From Paenibacillus tuaregi (lineage in GTDB: Bacteria; Bacillota; Bacilli; Paenibacillales; Paenibacillaceae), in assembly GCF_900086655.1 (NCBI RefSeq), contig NZ_LT575476.1, positions 3,858,543 through 3,922,542 on the forward strand: 64,000 nt of DNA. Reading direction: 5' to 3'. A program made the position numbers and the translations under genes. A model generated the notes under the pieces. It had not been told where the DNA came from, did no database searches, and saw only the letters and a list, made by a program, of their open reading frames with translations. This document shows, piece by piece, positions 8,356 to 16,234 of this stretch (position 1 is the stretch's first letter; every line of letters starts with the position of its first letter).

Positions 8356-10635
8356 TCAGGAGCCTGAGTCCGGATATATCGCTTGCTTGATATGGTGTCC
8401 GGTCAGCGATGCAGGACAATCCATAATTCCCTGAGGAGGTCCTTCAAATAAAACGTTTCCTCCATCCTGCCCTGCACCGGGACCAAGATCGATGATCCAA
8501 TCCGCCTGACAGATGACCTGCAAATTATGCTCAATAACAATTAAAGTGCTGCCCTGTTCAACCAGACGGTTCATGATGTGAATCAACTGATCAACATCCG
8601 ACATATGAAGTCCTGTCGTGGGTTCATCAAGCACATAGATATTCCCGGTTGCTTCAAGCTCAGCAGCCAGTTTTACCCGCTGCAGCTCGCCTCCTGACAA
8701 GGTGCTGAGCGGCTGGCCCAAAGATACATAGCCGATACCGGTCTCCTTTAAGCCTTTAAGCACTGAGGCAATCTCTGGGGTATCCCGGAAAAAATCAAAC
8801 GCCTCATCCACGCTCATAGCCAATATATCGCTGATATTCAATCCGCGAAATGTCATCGCCAGAACCTCATCCTTAAACCTGCGGCCATGACACTCTTCAC
8901 AGACCGTTTGAACCGTATCCATAAAGGCAAAATCCGTGTATATCACCCCTAGGCCTTTGCAGTGAGGGCAGGCCCCTTGTGAATTAAAGCTGAAGAGTGA
9001 AGCGCTCACCCGGTTTTCTCTGGCAAACAGGCTCCGGATCACATCAAAAATTCCGGTATACGTAGCCATATTGGAGCGGCTTGAAGCACCGATCGTGCTC
9101 TGATCAATAAGAACCGCCCCAGGATAGCGTTTCGAGAACTCTTGATGGATCAATGTGCTTTTGCCTGATCCCGCCACTCCTGTAACAACGGTCATCACTC
9201 CCGTAGGTATGCGTACACTTACGTCTTTTAAATTGTTCATCGTGGCGTGCTGAACCTCCAGCCAGCCGGCAGGCTGTCTGACTTCAGGTTTGAGTGTGAG
9301 TTTATGCTTCAGCGCCTTGGCGGTCAAGGTGTCCGACTTCAGTAAACGTTCCAAATCCCCCTCATAGACGACGGAACCGCCGAATTTTCCGGATTTCGGC
9401 CCCATCTCCACAATATGATCGGCAATGCGTATAACGTCAGGGTCATGCTCCACGATGAGAACGGTGTTGCCTTTATCCCGGAGCTCCCGCATCAGACGGT
9501 TGATCGTGCTGACGTCATGCGGATGAAGTCCAATGCTCGGCTCATCAAAAATATACGCAAGATCCGTTAAGCTGTTTCCAAGCTGGCGTACGATCTTGAT
9601 CCGCTGTGATTCACCGCCTGATAGGCTGGATGTTTCACGATTCAGGTTCAAATATCCAAGCCCAATCGTAACAAGATGGGTCAATCGCTCTGTAATCGCT
9701 TCTGTTACCGTTCGGCCTTCCGGTATGTGAACGGTCCGAATGTACCCGAGCAGGTCACTGATCTGCATTCTGCCGAAGTCGGCAATGTTCAGCCCATTTA
9801 ACCTGCACGCCAGCACAGCTTGATTTAATCTGCCCCCCTTACATGCCGGACAAAGCGCCTCAACCACCACATGATCAATCGCTTCTTTGTACCGCTCGCC
9901 ATCCCTGGATTCCGCCTTATCCAGAAAAGTACGCTTTATTCGTGGAATGACTCCTTCATACAAGGAGGTTGGCGGCCAGCCTTCAAGTGGATGAGGCGGT
10001 TTGAATCCGGTTTTGTGCAGCAGCGTGTCCATTTCATCTTCTGAATAATCCTTCAGTTTTTTGTCATTGTCGAACAGACCCGTGCACACAAAACGTTTCC
10101 ATCTTACATCTCCAGGGTAAAAGGTCGGGAACAGAATCGCCCCCTCATTCAGCGATTTCTCCTGATCGATCAACCGATCGACCATAACCGTTTTGGCTTT
10201 GCCTAAGCCTTCACATTCGGGACACATCCCTTGCGGATTATTAAAAGAGAAGACGCTTGACTCCCCGACAAACGGCTTCCCGAAACGGGAAAATAACAGG
10301 CGCAGCAAAGCATAGATATCCGTGGCTGTACCGACGGTTGACCTGGCGTTCCCTCCGATTCTCTTCTGGTTGATAACGATGGCTACCGGCAGCTTGTCAA
10401 TGGACTCCACCTCAGGCTGCCCGTAATGTGGAAGCCGGTTGCGGATGAAGCTGGAATAGGTTTCGTTCAACTGCCGCTGCGACTCGGCCGCAATCGTATC
10501 AAATACCAGTGCCGATTTACCTGAACCAGACAAGCCTGCAAACACGGTAATTTGTTTCTTCGGAATGGCTACATTTACTCCCTTGAGGTTTTTCTCTCTC
10601 GCACCGGTAACCTGAATAAAATCATTACTGCTCAT
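8356..10635 (-). CDS. UvrA-like ABC ATPase (class II UvrA / drug-resistance type)
   Basis: A 759-residue UvrA paralogue, shorter than the roughly 950 residues of canonical UvrA. It has two ABC nucleotide-binding cassettes: Walker A GLSGSGKSALVF near residue 35 and GVAGSGKST near 485, with signatures LSGGESQRIKI and LSGGELQRVKL. Zinc-binding pairs are present (CPECEGLG; CPHCKGLG and CEECHGRRF). The region after the first Walker A is reduced, as in UvrA2/DrrC-type proteins that lack the UvrB-interaction domain and are linked to tolerance of DNA-binding drugs. It is divergent from a WYL regulator across 96 bp containing a dyad, so the two are probably co-regulated. Confidence 0.9.
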   Translation of the reverse strand: MSSNDFIQVTGAREKNLKGVNVAIPKKQITVFAGLSGSGKSALVFDTIAAESQRQLNETYSSFIRNRLPHYGQPEVESIDKLPVAIVINQKRIGGNARSTVGTATDIYALLRLLFSRFGKPFVGESSVFSFNNPQGMCPECEGLGKAKTVMVDRLIDQEKSLNEGAILFPTFYPGDVRWKRFVCTGLFDNDKKLKDYSEDEMDTLLHKTGFKPPHPLEGWPPTSLYEGVIPRIKRTFLDKAESRDGERYKEAIDHVVVEALCPACKGGRLNQAVLACRLNGLNIADFGRMQISDLLGYIRTVHIPEGRTVTEAITERLTHLVTIGLGYLNLNRETSSLSGGESQRIKIVRQLGNSLTDLAYIFDEPSIGLHPHDVSTINRLMRELRDKGNTVLIVEHDPDVIRIADHIVEMGPKSGKFGGSVVYEGDLERLLKSDTLTAKALKHKLTLKPEVRQPAGWLEVQHATMNNLKDVSVRIPTGVMTVVTGVAGSGKSTLIHQEFSKRYPGAVLIDQSTIGASSRSNMATYTGIFDVIRSLFARENRVSASLFSFNSQGACPHCKGLGVIYTDFAFMDTVQTVCEECHGRRFKDEVLAMTFRGLNISDILAMSVDEAFDFFRDTPEIASVLKGLKETGIGYVSLGQPLSTLSGGELQRVKLAAELEATGNIYVLDEPTTGLHMSDVDQLIHIMNRLVEQGSTLIVIEHNLQVICQADWIIDLGPGAGQDGGNVLFEGPPQGIMDCPASLTGHHIKQAIYPDSGS

Positions 10636-10683
10636 GATGCCTCTCCTCCCCTTTAAGCATGTTCATTAAAATTGTATACTCTA

Positions 10684-10706
10684 AACATGTCAATTACTGT
10701 CATGTT
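10684..10706. promoter_or_regulatory. Candidate operator between uvrA-like and WYL genes
   Basis: An AACATG-N11-CATGTT dyad containing an internal direct repeat TGTCA sits in the 96-bp divergent promoter region. It is a plausible site for the adjacent WYL regulator. Confidence 0.4.
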
Positions 10707-10731
10707 AACCTAGGGAAGGAGAAAGCCATCC

Positions 10732-11673
10732 ATGTCAAAAGCCAAGGCCCTATTGGACCTGATGATGTATATCAATGCCAAACGCCATTTCACAGCGAAG
10801 GAAGTGGCTGATGAATTCAATATTTCTATCCGGACAGCGCACAGGTATCTAATGGATCTAAGTGAAATGGGTGTTCCGCTCTATACCGAGCCAGGCCGCG
10901 GGGGTGGTTACCGGATACTGAATAACCGGATGCTGCCGCCGATTATCCTGGATGAAGACGAGGCATTTGCCATTTTCTTCGCCTTTCAATCTCTTAGGTA
11001 CTATCCTTCCATGCCTTTTGACATCAACATGAATTCAGTCTCCAGAAAACTGTATGCAAGTCTTCCAGCAGATGCGCAAAACAAAGTCGACCGTCTCGGA
11101 TCCGTTCTAGCTTTTTGGACTCACAAAACAAGCACCCCCTCACCTTTTCTGAAGGAAATCATAGAGGCGGCCACCGAGAATCGAATCCTTGAAATGGTAT
11201 ATGCTTCGAAAGCAGATAATACCGTGCGGGAAATTGTACCTCTCGGTCTATACGCGTATAACGGCTTCTGGTATATGCCTGCTTTCGATCCCGACGCTCA
11301 CGAAACCCGCCTGTTCCGGGCTGACCGGATTGTATCATTGAAGGTGACACAGGACATCGCCGTTCCGCCGGTTAACCTGCCCAGCTGGTTGGATAACCAG
11401 ACCGCGCAAGCACCCAAGAACCCTGTCCGGCTGTATGTGGAGCTGACCCGGGAAGGCATCCGGCAGTGCCGCAGTCAGCCATGGCTGGAGCCTTATATCG
11501 TCACGACTGATGAAGAGTACGGTTATGTGGAGACCGGGATCGATCAAAGTGAGCTGGAGTTTGTATCCAGCTACTTCTTTCAGCTGGGCACCTCAGCCAA
11601 GGTGCTTGAACCGCGCGAGATTGCAGACCGGATAGGCATAATGGCCAAAGAGCTGTACCACCATTACTTATAG
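10732..11673 (+). CDS. YafY-type HTH-WYL transcriptional regulator
   Basis: A 313-residue regulator. The N-terminal winged helix (HFTAKEVADEFNISIRTAHR, then GRGGGYRIL) is followed by a WYL domain covering about residues 140-220, with VREIVPLGLYAYNGFWYMPAF carrying the ligand-binding region (given here as its central part GLYAYNGFWYMPA). A WCX-like C-terminal extension follows. WYL proteins sense nucleotides or nucleic acids in several DNA-damage and defence pathways. Its divergent partner is a UvrA paralogue, which fits a damage- or drug-induced switch. The start ATG has GGGAAGGAGA upstream. Confidence 0.9.
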   Translation: MSKAKALLDLMMYINAKRHFTAKEVADEFNISIRTAHRYLMDLSEMGVPLYTEPGRGGGYRILNNRMLPPIILDEDEAFAIFFAFQSLRYYPSMPFDINMNSVSRKLYASLPADAQNKVDRLGSVLAFWTHKTSTPSPFLKEIIEAATENRILEMVYASKADNTVREIVPLGLYAYNGFWYMPAFDPDAHETRLFRADRIVSLKVTQDIAVPPVNLPSWLDNQTAQAPKNPVRLYVELTREGIRQCRSQPWLEPYIVTTDEEYGYVETGIDQSELEFVSSYFFQLGTSAKVLEPREIADRIGIMAKELYHHYL

Positions 11674-11700
11674 AAGCTTCTTCTTTTTTCATCAGAAATT

Positions 11701-11748
11701 AAAAACCCGTCAAAAGCCTTGTAAAATCAAGGTCTTTTGACGGGTTTG
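11701..11748. terminator. Strong bidirectional terminator
   Basis: A roughly 19-bp stem (AAACCCGTCAAAAGCCTTG against its near-perfect complement) with A/T tracts on both sides sits between two convergent genes. Confidence 0.85.
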
Positions 11749-11761
11749 ATGTTCACTTAAT

Positions 11762-12241
11762 CTAATATCCCATATCCTTTAATATTTTGGATAATGTGCG
11801 CAAGCGCTCGCCGATCATTTCATCGTCGTCGCTCAGCGCTTGATTAAACAGCTTAATATCTTCATTAATTCTCTCATTGTCCGTACAGATCGCCACGGTC
11901 ATGGCATCCCCTTGCAGACCAACCCGCTCAATAACAGGCTTCTCCGGGTCATATAAATCCTCATAACGATAGGCTTCACGGAAATGCTCCAGAGACCGGC
12001 AAATTAGAATGGACAAATCAAGAACACGATGAAGAGGCAGCTCCTCCGATTGTCTTGACCATTTCTCCCCCGTGTATCTCCATACCTTGGCCGAAATATC
12101 GACCTTGCCCCTATCGTTCCATTGAGCCAAGCCCAGGGAAAGACCTTTCGCATCCGTGTTCCCGGCCATCCGCCCATCAATCTTCTCATAATTTTCCGAC
12201 ACAACAACCGGTTTATGTTTTAACGTTGTAGGTATCTTCAC
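11762..12241 (-). CDS. DUF6530 family protein
   Basis: A 159-residue soluble protein I associate with DUF6530; function unknown. Notable stretches are HKPVVVSENYEKIDGRMAGN, AQWNDRGKVDISAKVWRY and the C-terminal SKILKDMGY. A truncated paralogue with the same N-terminus lies at 14285-14449, together with a copy of this gene's upstream region, so a local duplication has taken place. The upstream region holds a TTATCTA-N13-TAGATAA dyad. Confidence 0.7.
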   Translation of the reverse strand: MKIPTTLKHKPVVVSENYEKIDGRMAGNTDAKGLSLGLAQWNDRGKVDISAKVWRYTGEKWSRQSEELPLHRVLDLSILICRSLEHFREAYRYEDLYDPEKPVIERVGLQGDAMTVAICTDNERINEDIKLFNQALSDDDEMIGERLRTLSKILKDMGY

Positions 12242-12260
12242 TTTTATTCCCTCATTCCGT

Positions 12261-12287
12261 TTATCTACTTACTAATTTACTAGATAA
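12261..12287. promoter_or_regulatory. Dyad upstream of DUF6530 gene
   Basis: TTATCTA (12261-12267) and TAGATAA (12281-12287) flank the core CTTACTAATTTAC. The duplicated promoter at 14497-14523 keeps the CTAATTTAC core but has different arms that still pair, which favours a functional operator. Confidence 0.4.
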
Positions 12288-12327
12288 CGGTTTCATCTTA
12301 TCTTGAATTTTACAGCTAGTCAAATGC

Positions 12328-12687
12328 TTAATCCTTGGGTGGTCTATTATATCCTCTGTCCCCATAAGGCTGCAACTTCTGAAGCCACGGCTTCAACATT
12401 TGTTTCTGTTCCCAGCGCATATCTGTCACCTCATCGCTTTCCTTCTGCTGCAAGACCTCATAAGTGAACGCATCCGCTCCGAATTCTAGCCAGTCCTTTT
12501 GCAGCTGAGCATTTGCAAATCTCCCTCGATCCAGCTGCATCTTCAGGGTGAGCCATTTGTTCTTCAAGTTGGGATAACTGTCAATGTAGATTTTCCCGTT
12601 GACTTTATTTTGGATCTGGATGACACCCATATACGACTTGATCTGCTTGTATTCCTCAAGCAGCTCTTTTCGCTTATTCTTATCCAT
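12328..12687 (-). CDS. GIY-YIG nuclease family protein
   Basis: A 119-residue protein with a compact, degenerate GIY-YIG domain: MGVIQIQNKVNGKIYIDSYP stands for the paired GIY and YIG strands, and a later WLEFGADAFTYEVL segment matches the family's second conserved block. Such stand-alone proteins are widespread in Firmicutes and are not homing endonucleases; the substrate is unknown. The start ATG 12687 has an AGGAGA site upstream. It lies between the two DUF6530 copies. Confidence 0.7.
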   Translation of the reverse strand: MDKNKRKELLEEYKQIKSYMGVIQIQNKVNGKIYIDSYPNLKNKWLTLKMQLDRGRFANAQLQKDWLEFGADAFTYEVLQQKESDEVTDMRWEQKQMLKPWLQKLQPYGDRGYNRPPKD

Positions 12688-12752
12688 GTCTTTCTCTCCT
12701 TCTCGTGTTAATGTAATTCATGTAAATCATATATACCGGGCAATGATCCTAA

Positions 12753-13028
12753 CTAACTTTGTTGGGAATTCACGCAGATTCGTAATGTCCAGAAATCTTT
12801 CATAACCATATATCTCGCTGATGACCTCTTTAAGGCTTTGGCTAATTGGTTTTTTCCAGAACCGGCATCGCCCTCTAACAGAATATTGGCAATTTTCATT
12901 TCTCCGCGATTCCAGTTCCGTTTTACTTCTTTACTAATACGGAGTTCTTCCTCACTGGTCTTATGGGATACTATTTTTTTCCAAATCAGCTCTTGTTCTG
13001 TATCACTCCACTGCCTCTTTGGTGACAA
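12753..13028 (-). pseudogene. MoxR-like AAA ATPase, N-terminal fragment
   Basis: The segment WSDTEQELIWKKIV ... ISKEVKRNWNRGEM ... ANILLEGDAGSGKNQLAKAL is the N-terminal region and Walker A (GDAGSGK) of a MoxR-type AAA ATPase. The residue after the Lys is Asn instead of the usual Thr/Ser, and homology stops right after QLAKAL, so Walker B, sensor motifs and arginine finger are missing. The only in-frame start is TTG 13028, and the ATGs with good ribosome sites just upstream are in other frames. A decayed remnant is the best explanation. Confidence 0.65.
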
Positions 13029-13073
13029 TAATATTGTCCATGCTCCTCCATTGGTTTCTCCTCTCTAGGCCCA

Positions 13074-14282
13074 TCAAGATGCTGAGCCTGTCTCCGCTTT
13101 ACTTCTTTTCTTGACCACGATAGGGAGCAGCAGCAGCGCGCCGATGATCAGAAACACACTGCTCACCATATATACACCTAGCAGGGAAAACGTATCCTTG
13201 AGATAACCGGAGACAAACATACCTATCACCATCATTCCCATGAAAATGGGTGTGATTGTTCCCGATACCCGGCCAATAAATGCTCCTTCGGTGTTCCGGA
13301 CAAGAAGAGTCTGAATGCCGCTTTGAATACAAGGATAGAACAACCCGCTGATCACAAGCAGAATAAGAGTCAGCCAAATTTGTTTTGACGCGCCCAATCC
13401 AATCGTACAGACGGCGCTGACAAGCAGGCCTACCAAGAGCAAGAGCTGTGGCTTTACGTTCTTGGCCACGGCTATAATGAGAGCTCCGCCTGCCAACATG
13501 GCAGCCCCATTGGCCATCACCAGCCACTGCAGGAACTGTTTGTCTTGCCCCAGGTTCTCAATAACCAGGAAGAGCTGAAGCGGCTGAGTCAGCCCTGATG
13601 CTAAACCGACCGCCAAAAAGGTCCAGCTGAGCGTTTTTAGAGATTTGTTAGCTCCGATATAATTTAGGCCATCCGTTAACTCCCTGATAAAGCCGCCAGC
13701 TTTCCCTGACTGCGGTTCCTCCGCATCACGGGGAAGAGTGGTTAATACAAGGGAAGACCCTAGGAACATAACCGCTGTCAGGATTAGCGATACGTTAATG
13801 CCAAACTTAATAAAAACAAACGTACCTATGACGGGTCCCAAAACCGTAAAGATAGCTACAAGCGTTTGGGACATCGCCATGACACCCTGCAGCTGTTCAG
13901 CGGGCACATGCCGCTTGTACAGTTTCATGGCCGAAGGCTGGGAGAACTGGGACAGGCTGGCAGAAATAAACGACCCGATAAGAAGTGCAATCCACCCACC
14001 GTTCATGACCGCAAGCAGCACAGCCCCCACAGACACGCCAGACAACAAGTCGCTCCATACCATAGTTCTCTTGGGCCGCCATCGGTCAGCGAAGGTCCCT
14101 CCAATAAGGCCTAACAGAAAGATCGGTGCAAATTCCGCAACCGAGATCAGAGATACATCAACCGGATTATTGCTCGTCAAATCGGTAACATACAGAAGCA
14201 CAGCATAATTCCGTATCCATATTCCCAATTGCAGCAGCACCCGGGAAAAGATAATCGTTCGGACATATTGATTGGTAAACAT
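13074..14282 (-). CDS. Major facilitator superfamily efflux transporter
   Basis: A 402-residue integral membrane protein with about 12 hydrophobic segments. The MFS loop 2-3 signature is GLIGGTFADRWRPKRTM. It resembles the Bacillus/Paenibacillus drug-efflux branch used for macrolides and other compounds, but specificity is not readable. It starts 2 bases after the stop of the truncated DUF6530 gene and lacks a strong ribosome site of its own, so translation may be coupled to that remnant. Its location next to a Cfr methylase and an L4 paralogue hints at a resistance role. Confidence 0.85.
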   Translation of the reverse strand: MFTNQYVRTIIFSRVLLQLGIWIRNYAVLLYVTDLTSNNPVDVSLISVAEFAPIFLLGLIGGTFADRWRPKRTMVWSDLLSGVSVGAVLLAVMNGGWIALLIGSFISASLSQFSQPSAMKLYKRHVPAEQLQGVMAMSQTLVAIFTVLGPVIGTFVFIKFGINVSLILTAVMFLGSSLVLTTLPRDAEEPQSGKAGGFIRELTDGLNYIGANKSLKTLSWTFLAVGLASGLTQPLQLFLVIENLGQDKQFLQWLVMANGAAMLAGGALIIAVAKNVKPQLLLLVGLLVSAVCTIGLGASKQIWLTLILLVISGLFYPCIQSGIQTLLVRNTEGAFIGRVSGTITPIFMGMMVIGMFVSGYLKDTFSLLGVYMVSSVFLIIGALLLLPIVVKKRSKAETGSAS

Positions 14283-14284
14283 GT

Positions 14285-14449
14285 TTAATACCCCATGGCC
14301 GAAATATCGACCTTCCCTCTATCGTTCCGTTGAGCAACATCTAATGATAGGCACTTTGAAGCCGTGCTTCTGGCAAGCTGCCCGTCAATTTTTTCATAAT
14401 TTTCGGATACGACAACAGGCTTATGCCTATAACGTAGTTGATTCTTCAT
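14285..14449 (-). pseudogene. Internally deleted DUF6530 paralogue, now a 54-codon leader gene
   Basis: ATG 14449 follows AGAGGGGG. The product keeps the DUF6530 N-terminus (HKPVVVSENYEKIDGQLA, then RNDRGKVDISA) and then jumps to MGY-stop, the same three residues that end the full-length protein at 11762. About 105 central codons have been lost cleanly. The stop lies 2 bases ahead of the MFS start, so it may act as a translated leader for the pump. Homology to the full-length copy also extends into the upstream region. Confidence 0.75.
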
Positions 14450-14496
14450 CTTGTCCCCCTCTTTCGTTTCTCGATCAACAATTTCGTTAGTTGTTT

Positions 14497-14523
14497 ACTG
14501 ATTTACTAATTTACTAAATCAGT
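14497..14523. promoter_or_regulatory. Dyad upstream of truncated DUF6530/MFS unit
   Basis: Perfect arms ACTGATTTA / TAAATCAGT flank CTAATTTAC, at the position equivalent to 12261-12287 in the other copy. Confidence 0.4.
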
Positions 14524-14634
14524 GATTAGAATATTATCTTGGATTTCATCGTTAGTCAAGCCGTTTTTTTTACTTCCGTTATTTTTTGACCAAAAGGCGC
14601 TCTTGAGATAACGGGGACGATAGTCCATCTAATC

Positions 14635-14664
14635 TTGCAAAGTTGAAATTTGTTATGCTACAAT
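14635..14664 (+). promoter_or_regulatory. Promoter of the cfr-like transcript
   Basis: TTGCAA (14635-14640), an 18-base spacer and TACAAT (14659-14664) form a sigma-A-type promoter. Transcription should begin near 14671, about 490 bases ahead of the methylase start. Confidence 0.6.
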
Positions 14665-14690
14665 GACGTTTAATAAACGCGGAGGAGATG

Positions 14691-14705
14691 ATGAGAATAA
14701 TGTAA
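14691..14705 (+). CDS. Attenuator leader peptide (Met-Arg-Ile-Met)
   Basis: A four-codon reading frame, ATG AGA ATA ATG TAA, sits behind GGAGGAG, with 5 bases between GGAGGAG and the ATG if the second of two adjacent ATGs is used (the first is too close). It ends 3 bases before a segment (14708-14716) that pairs with the antiterminator strand. The arrangement matches ribosome-sensing leaders of antibiotic-resistance genes. Translation is inferred, not shown. Confidence 0.55.
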   Translation: MRIM

Positions 14706-14707
14706 TA

Positions 14708-14861
14708 TTTCTTGCTATTTTACGAATGATAAAACAACGATTGTTTTATTCTTTGTTAAGCAAGAAAGTTACTTATTCTCTTCACTCAAATCATTTTTAT
14801 CTATTTCATTATGTGGGTAGATTCTAGTTCATTTGAGCTGCAAGAAAGGTAACTTTCTTGC
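14708..14861 (+). promoter_or_regulatory. Mutually exclusive RNA segments of a transcription attenuator
   Basis: Segment 1 (14708-14716, TTTCTTGCT) is complementary to segment 2 (14759-14767). Segment 2, taken as 14760-14772 (GCAAGAAAGTTAC), is also perfectly complementary to 14849-14861, the downstream half of the terminator. A further hairpin (ATAAAACAA-CGA-TTGTTTTAT, 14729-14749) lies between 1 and 2. A ribosome held on the leader peptide would cover segment 1, free segment 2 and break the terminator. Confidence 0.65.
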
Positions 14862-14876
14862 AGCTCTTTATTTTTT
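14835..14876 (+). terminator. Intrinsic terminator upstream of the cfr-like gene
   Basis: A perfect 14-bp stem (GAGCTGCAAGAAAG / CTTTCTTGCAGCTC) with a GTAA loop is followed by TTTATTTTTT. It stands roughly 290 bases ahead of the methylase and would block its expression unless the antiterminator forms. Confidence 0.85.
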
Positions 14877-14944
14877 GGGGAAGTTATTGTTATCGCGGAA
14901 TTTTAATGTACTCTATGATTTTTTATCTCAGGAGGTCGAAATAG

Positions 14945-15055
14945 ATGATTGAAGTTGTAGATGTTCATGTGAACCGTTCATTGCACGTGGGTACGGTTCA
15001 CAATCAAACTAAACGGATGCCGGAGCATTATCCATCTATTGATAGATGCACGTAG
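14945..15055 (+). CDS. Second leader reading frame upstream of the cfr-like gene
   Basis: A 36-codon frame starting MIEVVDVHVN and ending SIDRCT, with AGGAGG 9 bases upstream of its ATG. It lies past the terminator and contains a perfect 9-bp inverted repeat. I know of no homologue; it may be a second regulatory leader or only a remnant. Confidence 0.4.
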   Translation: MIEVVDVHVNRSLHVGTVHNQTKRMPEHYPSIDRCT

Positions 15056-15130
15056 CGATTCCAGCTACAAGCTTCGTGGATTTTAATAGGGTTGGTTAAT
15101 GTGTATGGTAAGCACCGACAATGGTGCTTA
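14969..15130 (+). promoter_or_regulatory. Two leader hairpins ahead of the cfr-like gene
   Basis: GTGAACCGT / ACGGTTCAC (14969-14977 with 14993-15001) and TAAGCACC / GGTGCTTA (15109-15116 with 15123-15130) are perfect stems. They lie inside the second leader frame and just upstream of the methylase ribosome site, and are possible translational attenuators. Confidence 0.45.
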
Positions 15131-15163
15131 GGCATTTTCTCCGGCTTAAGAGGAGAAAAAAAC

Positions 15164-16198
15164 ATGAAATCAACTTCAAAATACGAAATGATTCAACGCA
15201 TTTTAACGGAATTGAAACAACCCGCATATCGGTACCAACAAATTGCCGATGCGATCTTCAAGCATAGAATTGGTGAATATGACCGAATGACCATACTGCC
15301 TAAGGGGATAAGAAACGAGTTAATTAAGAACCTTGGTGAACACGTTTTGAACTTAACCCCTGTCATGCAAAAGACGTCGAAACAAGTGAATAAAGTACTT
15401 TTTGCCATGGAGGGCGGTGAACGCATAGAAGCCGTTCAGCTAAGCTATGAGCGGGGCTGGAAATCGTACTGCATTTCCAGTCAGTGTGGATGCGGATATG
15501 GCTGCCGTTTCTGTGCTACCGGTACAATCGGGCTGAAACGAAATCTGACTGCGGACGAAATTACCGACCAATTGCTGTACTTTCATTTCAATGGTCAAGC
15601 CTTGGACAGTGTCTCGTTTATGGGGATGGGAGAGGCGCTCGCTAATCCTAATATCTTCGACACGCTTAGGATTCTAACCGATTCACGAATCTTTGGTTTA
15701 GGGCATCGAAGAATTACAGTCTCTACCATCGGAATTCTGCCGGGGATCGATCGTCTGACAAGGGAATTTCCACAGGTGAACCTAACCTTTTCGCTGCACT
15801 CTCCGTTTGACGAACAGCGGAGCGAGCTCATGCCCATTAACCACCGATTTCCGCTGAATGAGGTGTTGAACAAGCTGGATCAGCATATCCGGGATACAGG
15901 TAGAAAGGTATATATTGCGTATATCTTACTTCGGGGAGAAAACGATTCAAATGAACATGCGGAAGCCATTGCTGCTTTGTTAAAGGACAGAGGACCTTGG
16001 GAGCATTTATATCACGTCAATTTAATCCCCTACAATTCAACCGACGTAACGCCTGAAAGCTTCCAACAATCGGACAAAGACCGGGTTCAAAGGTTTGTCC
16101 GTATTTTAAAAACAAAGGGCATCAAAGTCACCGTGCGGGCACAATTCGGAACGGACATTAATGCAGCATGCGGTCAACTATACGGAATCAACAAGTGA
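15164..16198 (+). CDS. cfr-like: Cfr-type 23S rRNA (adenine2503-C8)-methyltransferase
   Basis: A radical SAM enzyme of 344 residues. Cfr enzymes methylate C8 of A2503 in the peptidyl-transferase centre and give resistance to phenicols, lincosamides, oxazolidinones, pleuromutilins and streptogramin A. The 4Fe-4S motif is CGYGCRFC, preceded by CISSQ with the conserved upstream Cys, and the catalytic C-terminal Cys is in DINAACGQLYG. Length and motifs (SFMGMGEALANP, FSLHSPF, MPINHRFP) fit Cfr better than the housekeeping RlmN. ATG 15164 follows AAGAGGAGA; an in-frame extension to TTG 15092 would run through a hairpin. Expression is probably induced through the 500-base leader. Confidence 0.88.
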   Translation: MKSTSKYEMIQRILTELKQPAYRYQQIADAIFKHRIGEYDRMTILPKGIRNELIKNLGEHVLNLTPVMQKTSKQVNKVLFAMEGGERIEAVQLSYERGWKSYCISSQCGCGYGCRFCATGTIGLKRNLTADEITDQLLYFHFNGQALDSVSFMGMGEALANPNIFDTLRILTDSRIFGLGHRRITVSTIGILPGIDRLTREFPQVNLTFSLHSPFDEQRSELMPINHRFPLNEVLNKLDQHIRDTGRKVYIAYILLRGENDSNEHAEAIAALLKDRGPWEHLYHVNLIPYNSTDVTPESFQQSDKDRVQRFVRILKTKGIKVTVRAQFGTDINAACGQLYGINK

Positions 16199-16234
16199 TA
16201 TAAGGATTTGAGTTGAAATGAAAAGGAGAAACGG

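Noticed and set aside
15092-15163. Longer cfr protein starting at TTG 15092
   Set aside because: The extension has no ribosome site, crosses a hairpin, and Cfr proteins align from the later ATG 15164.
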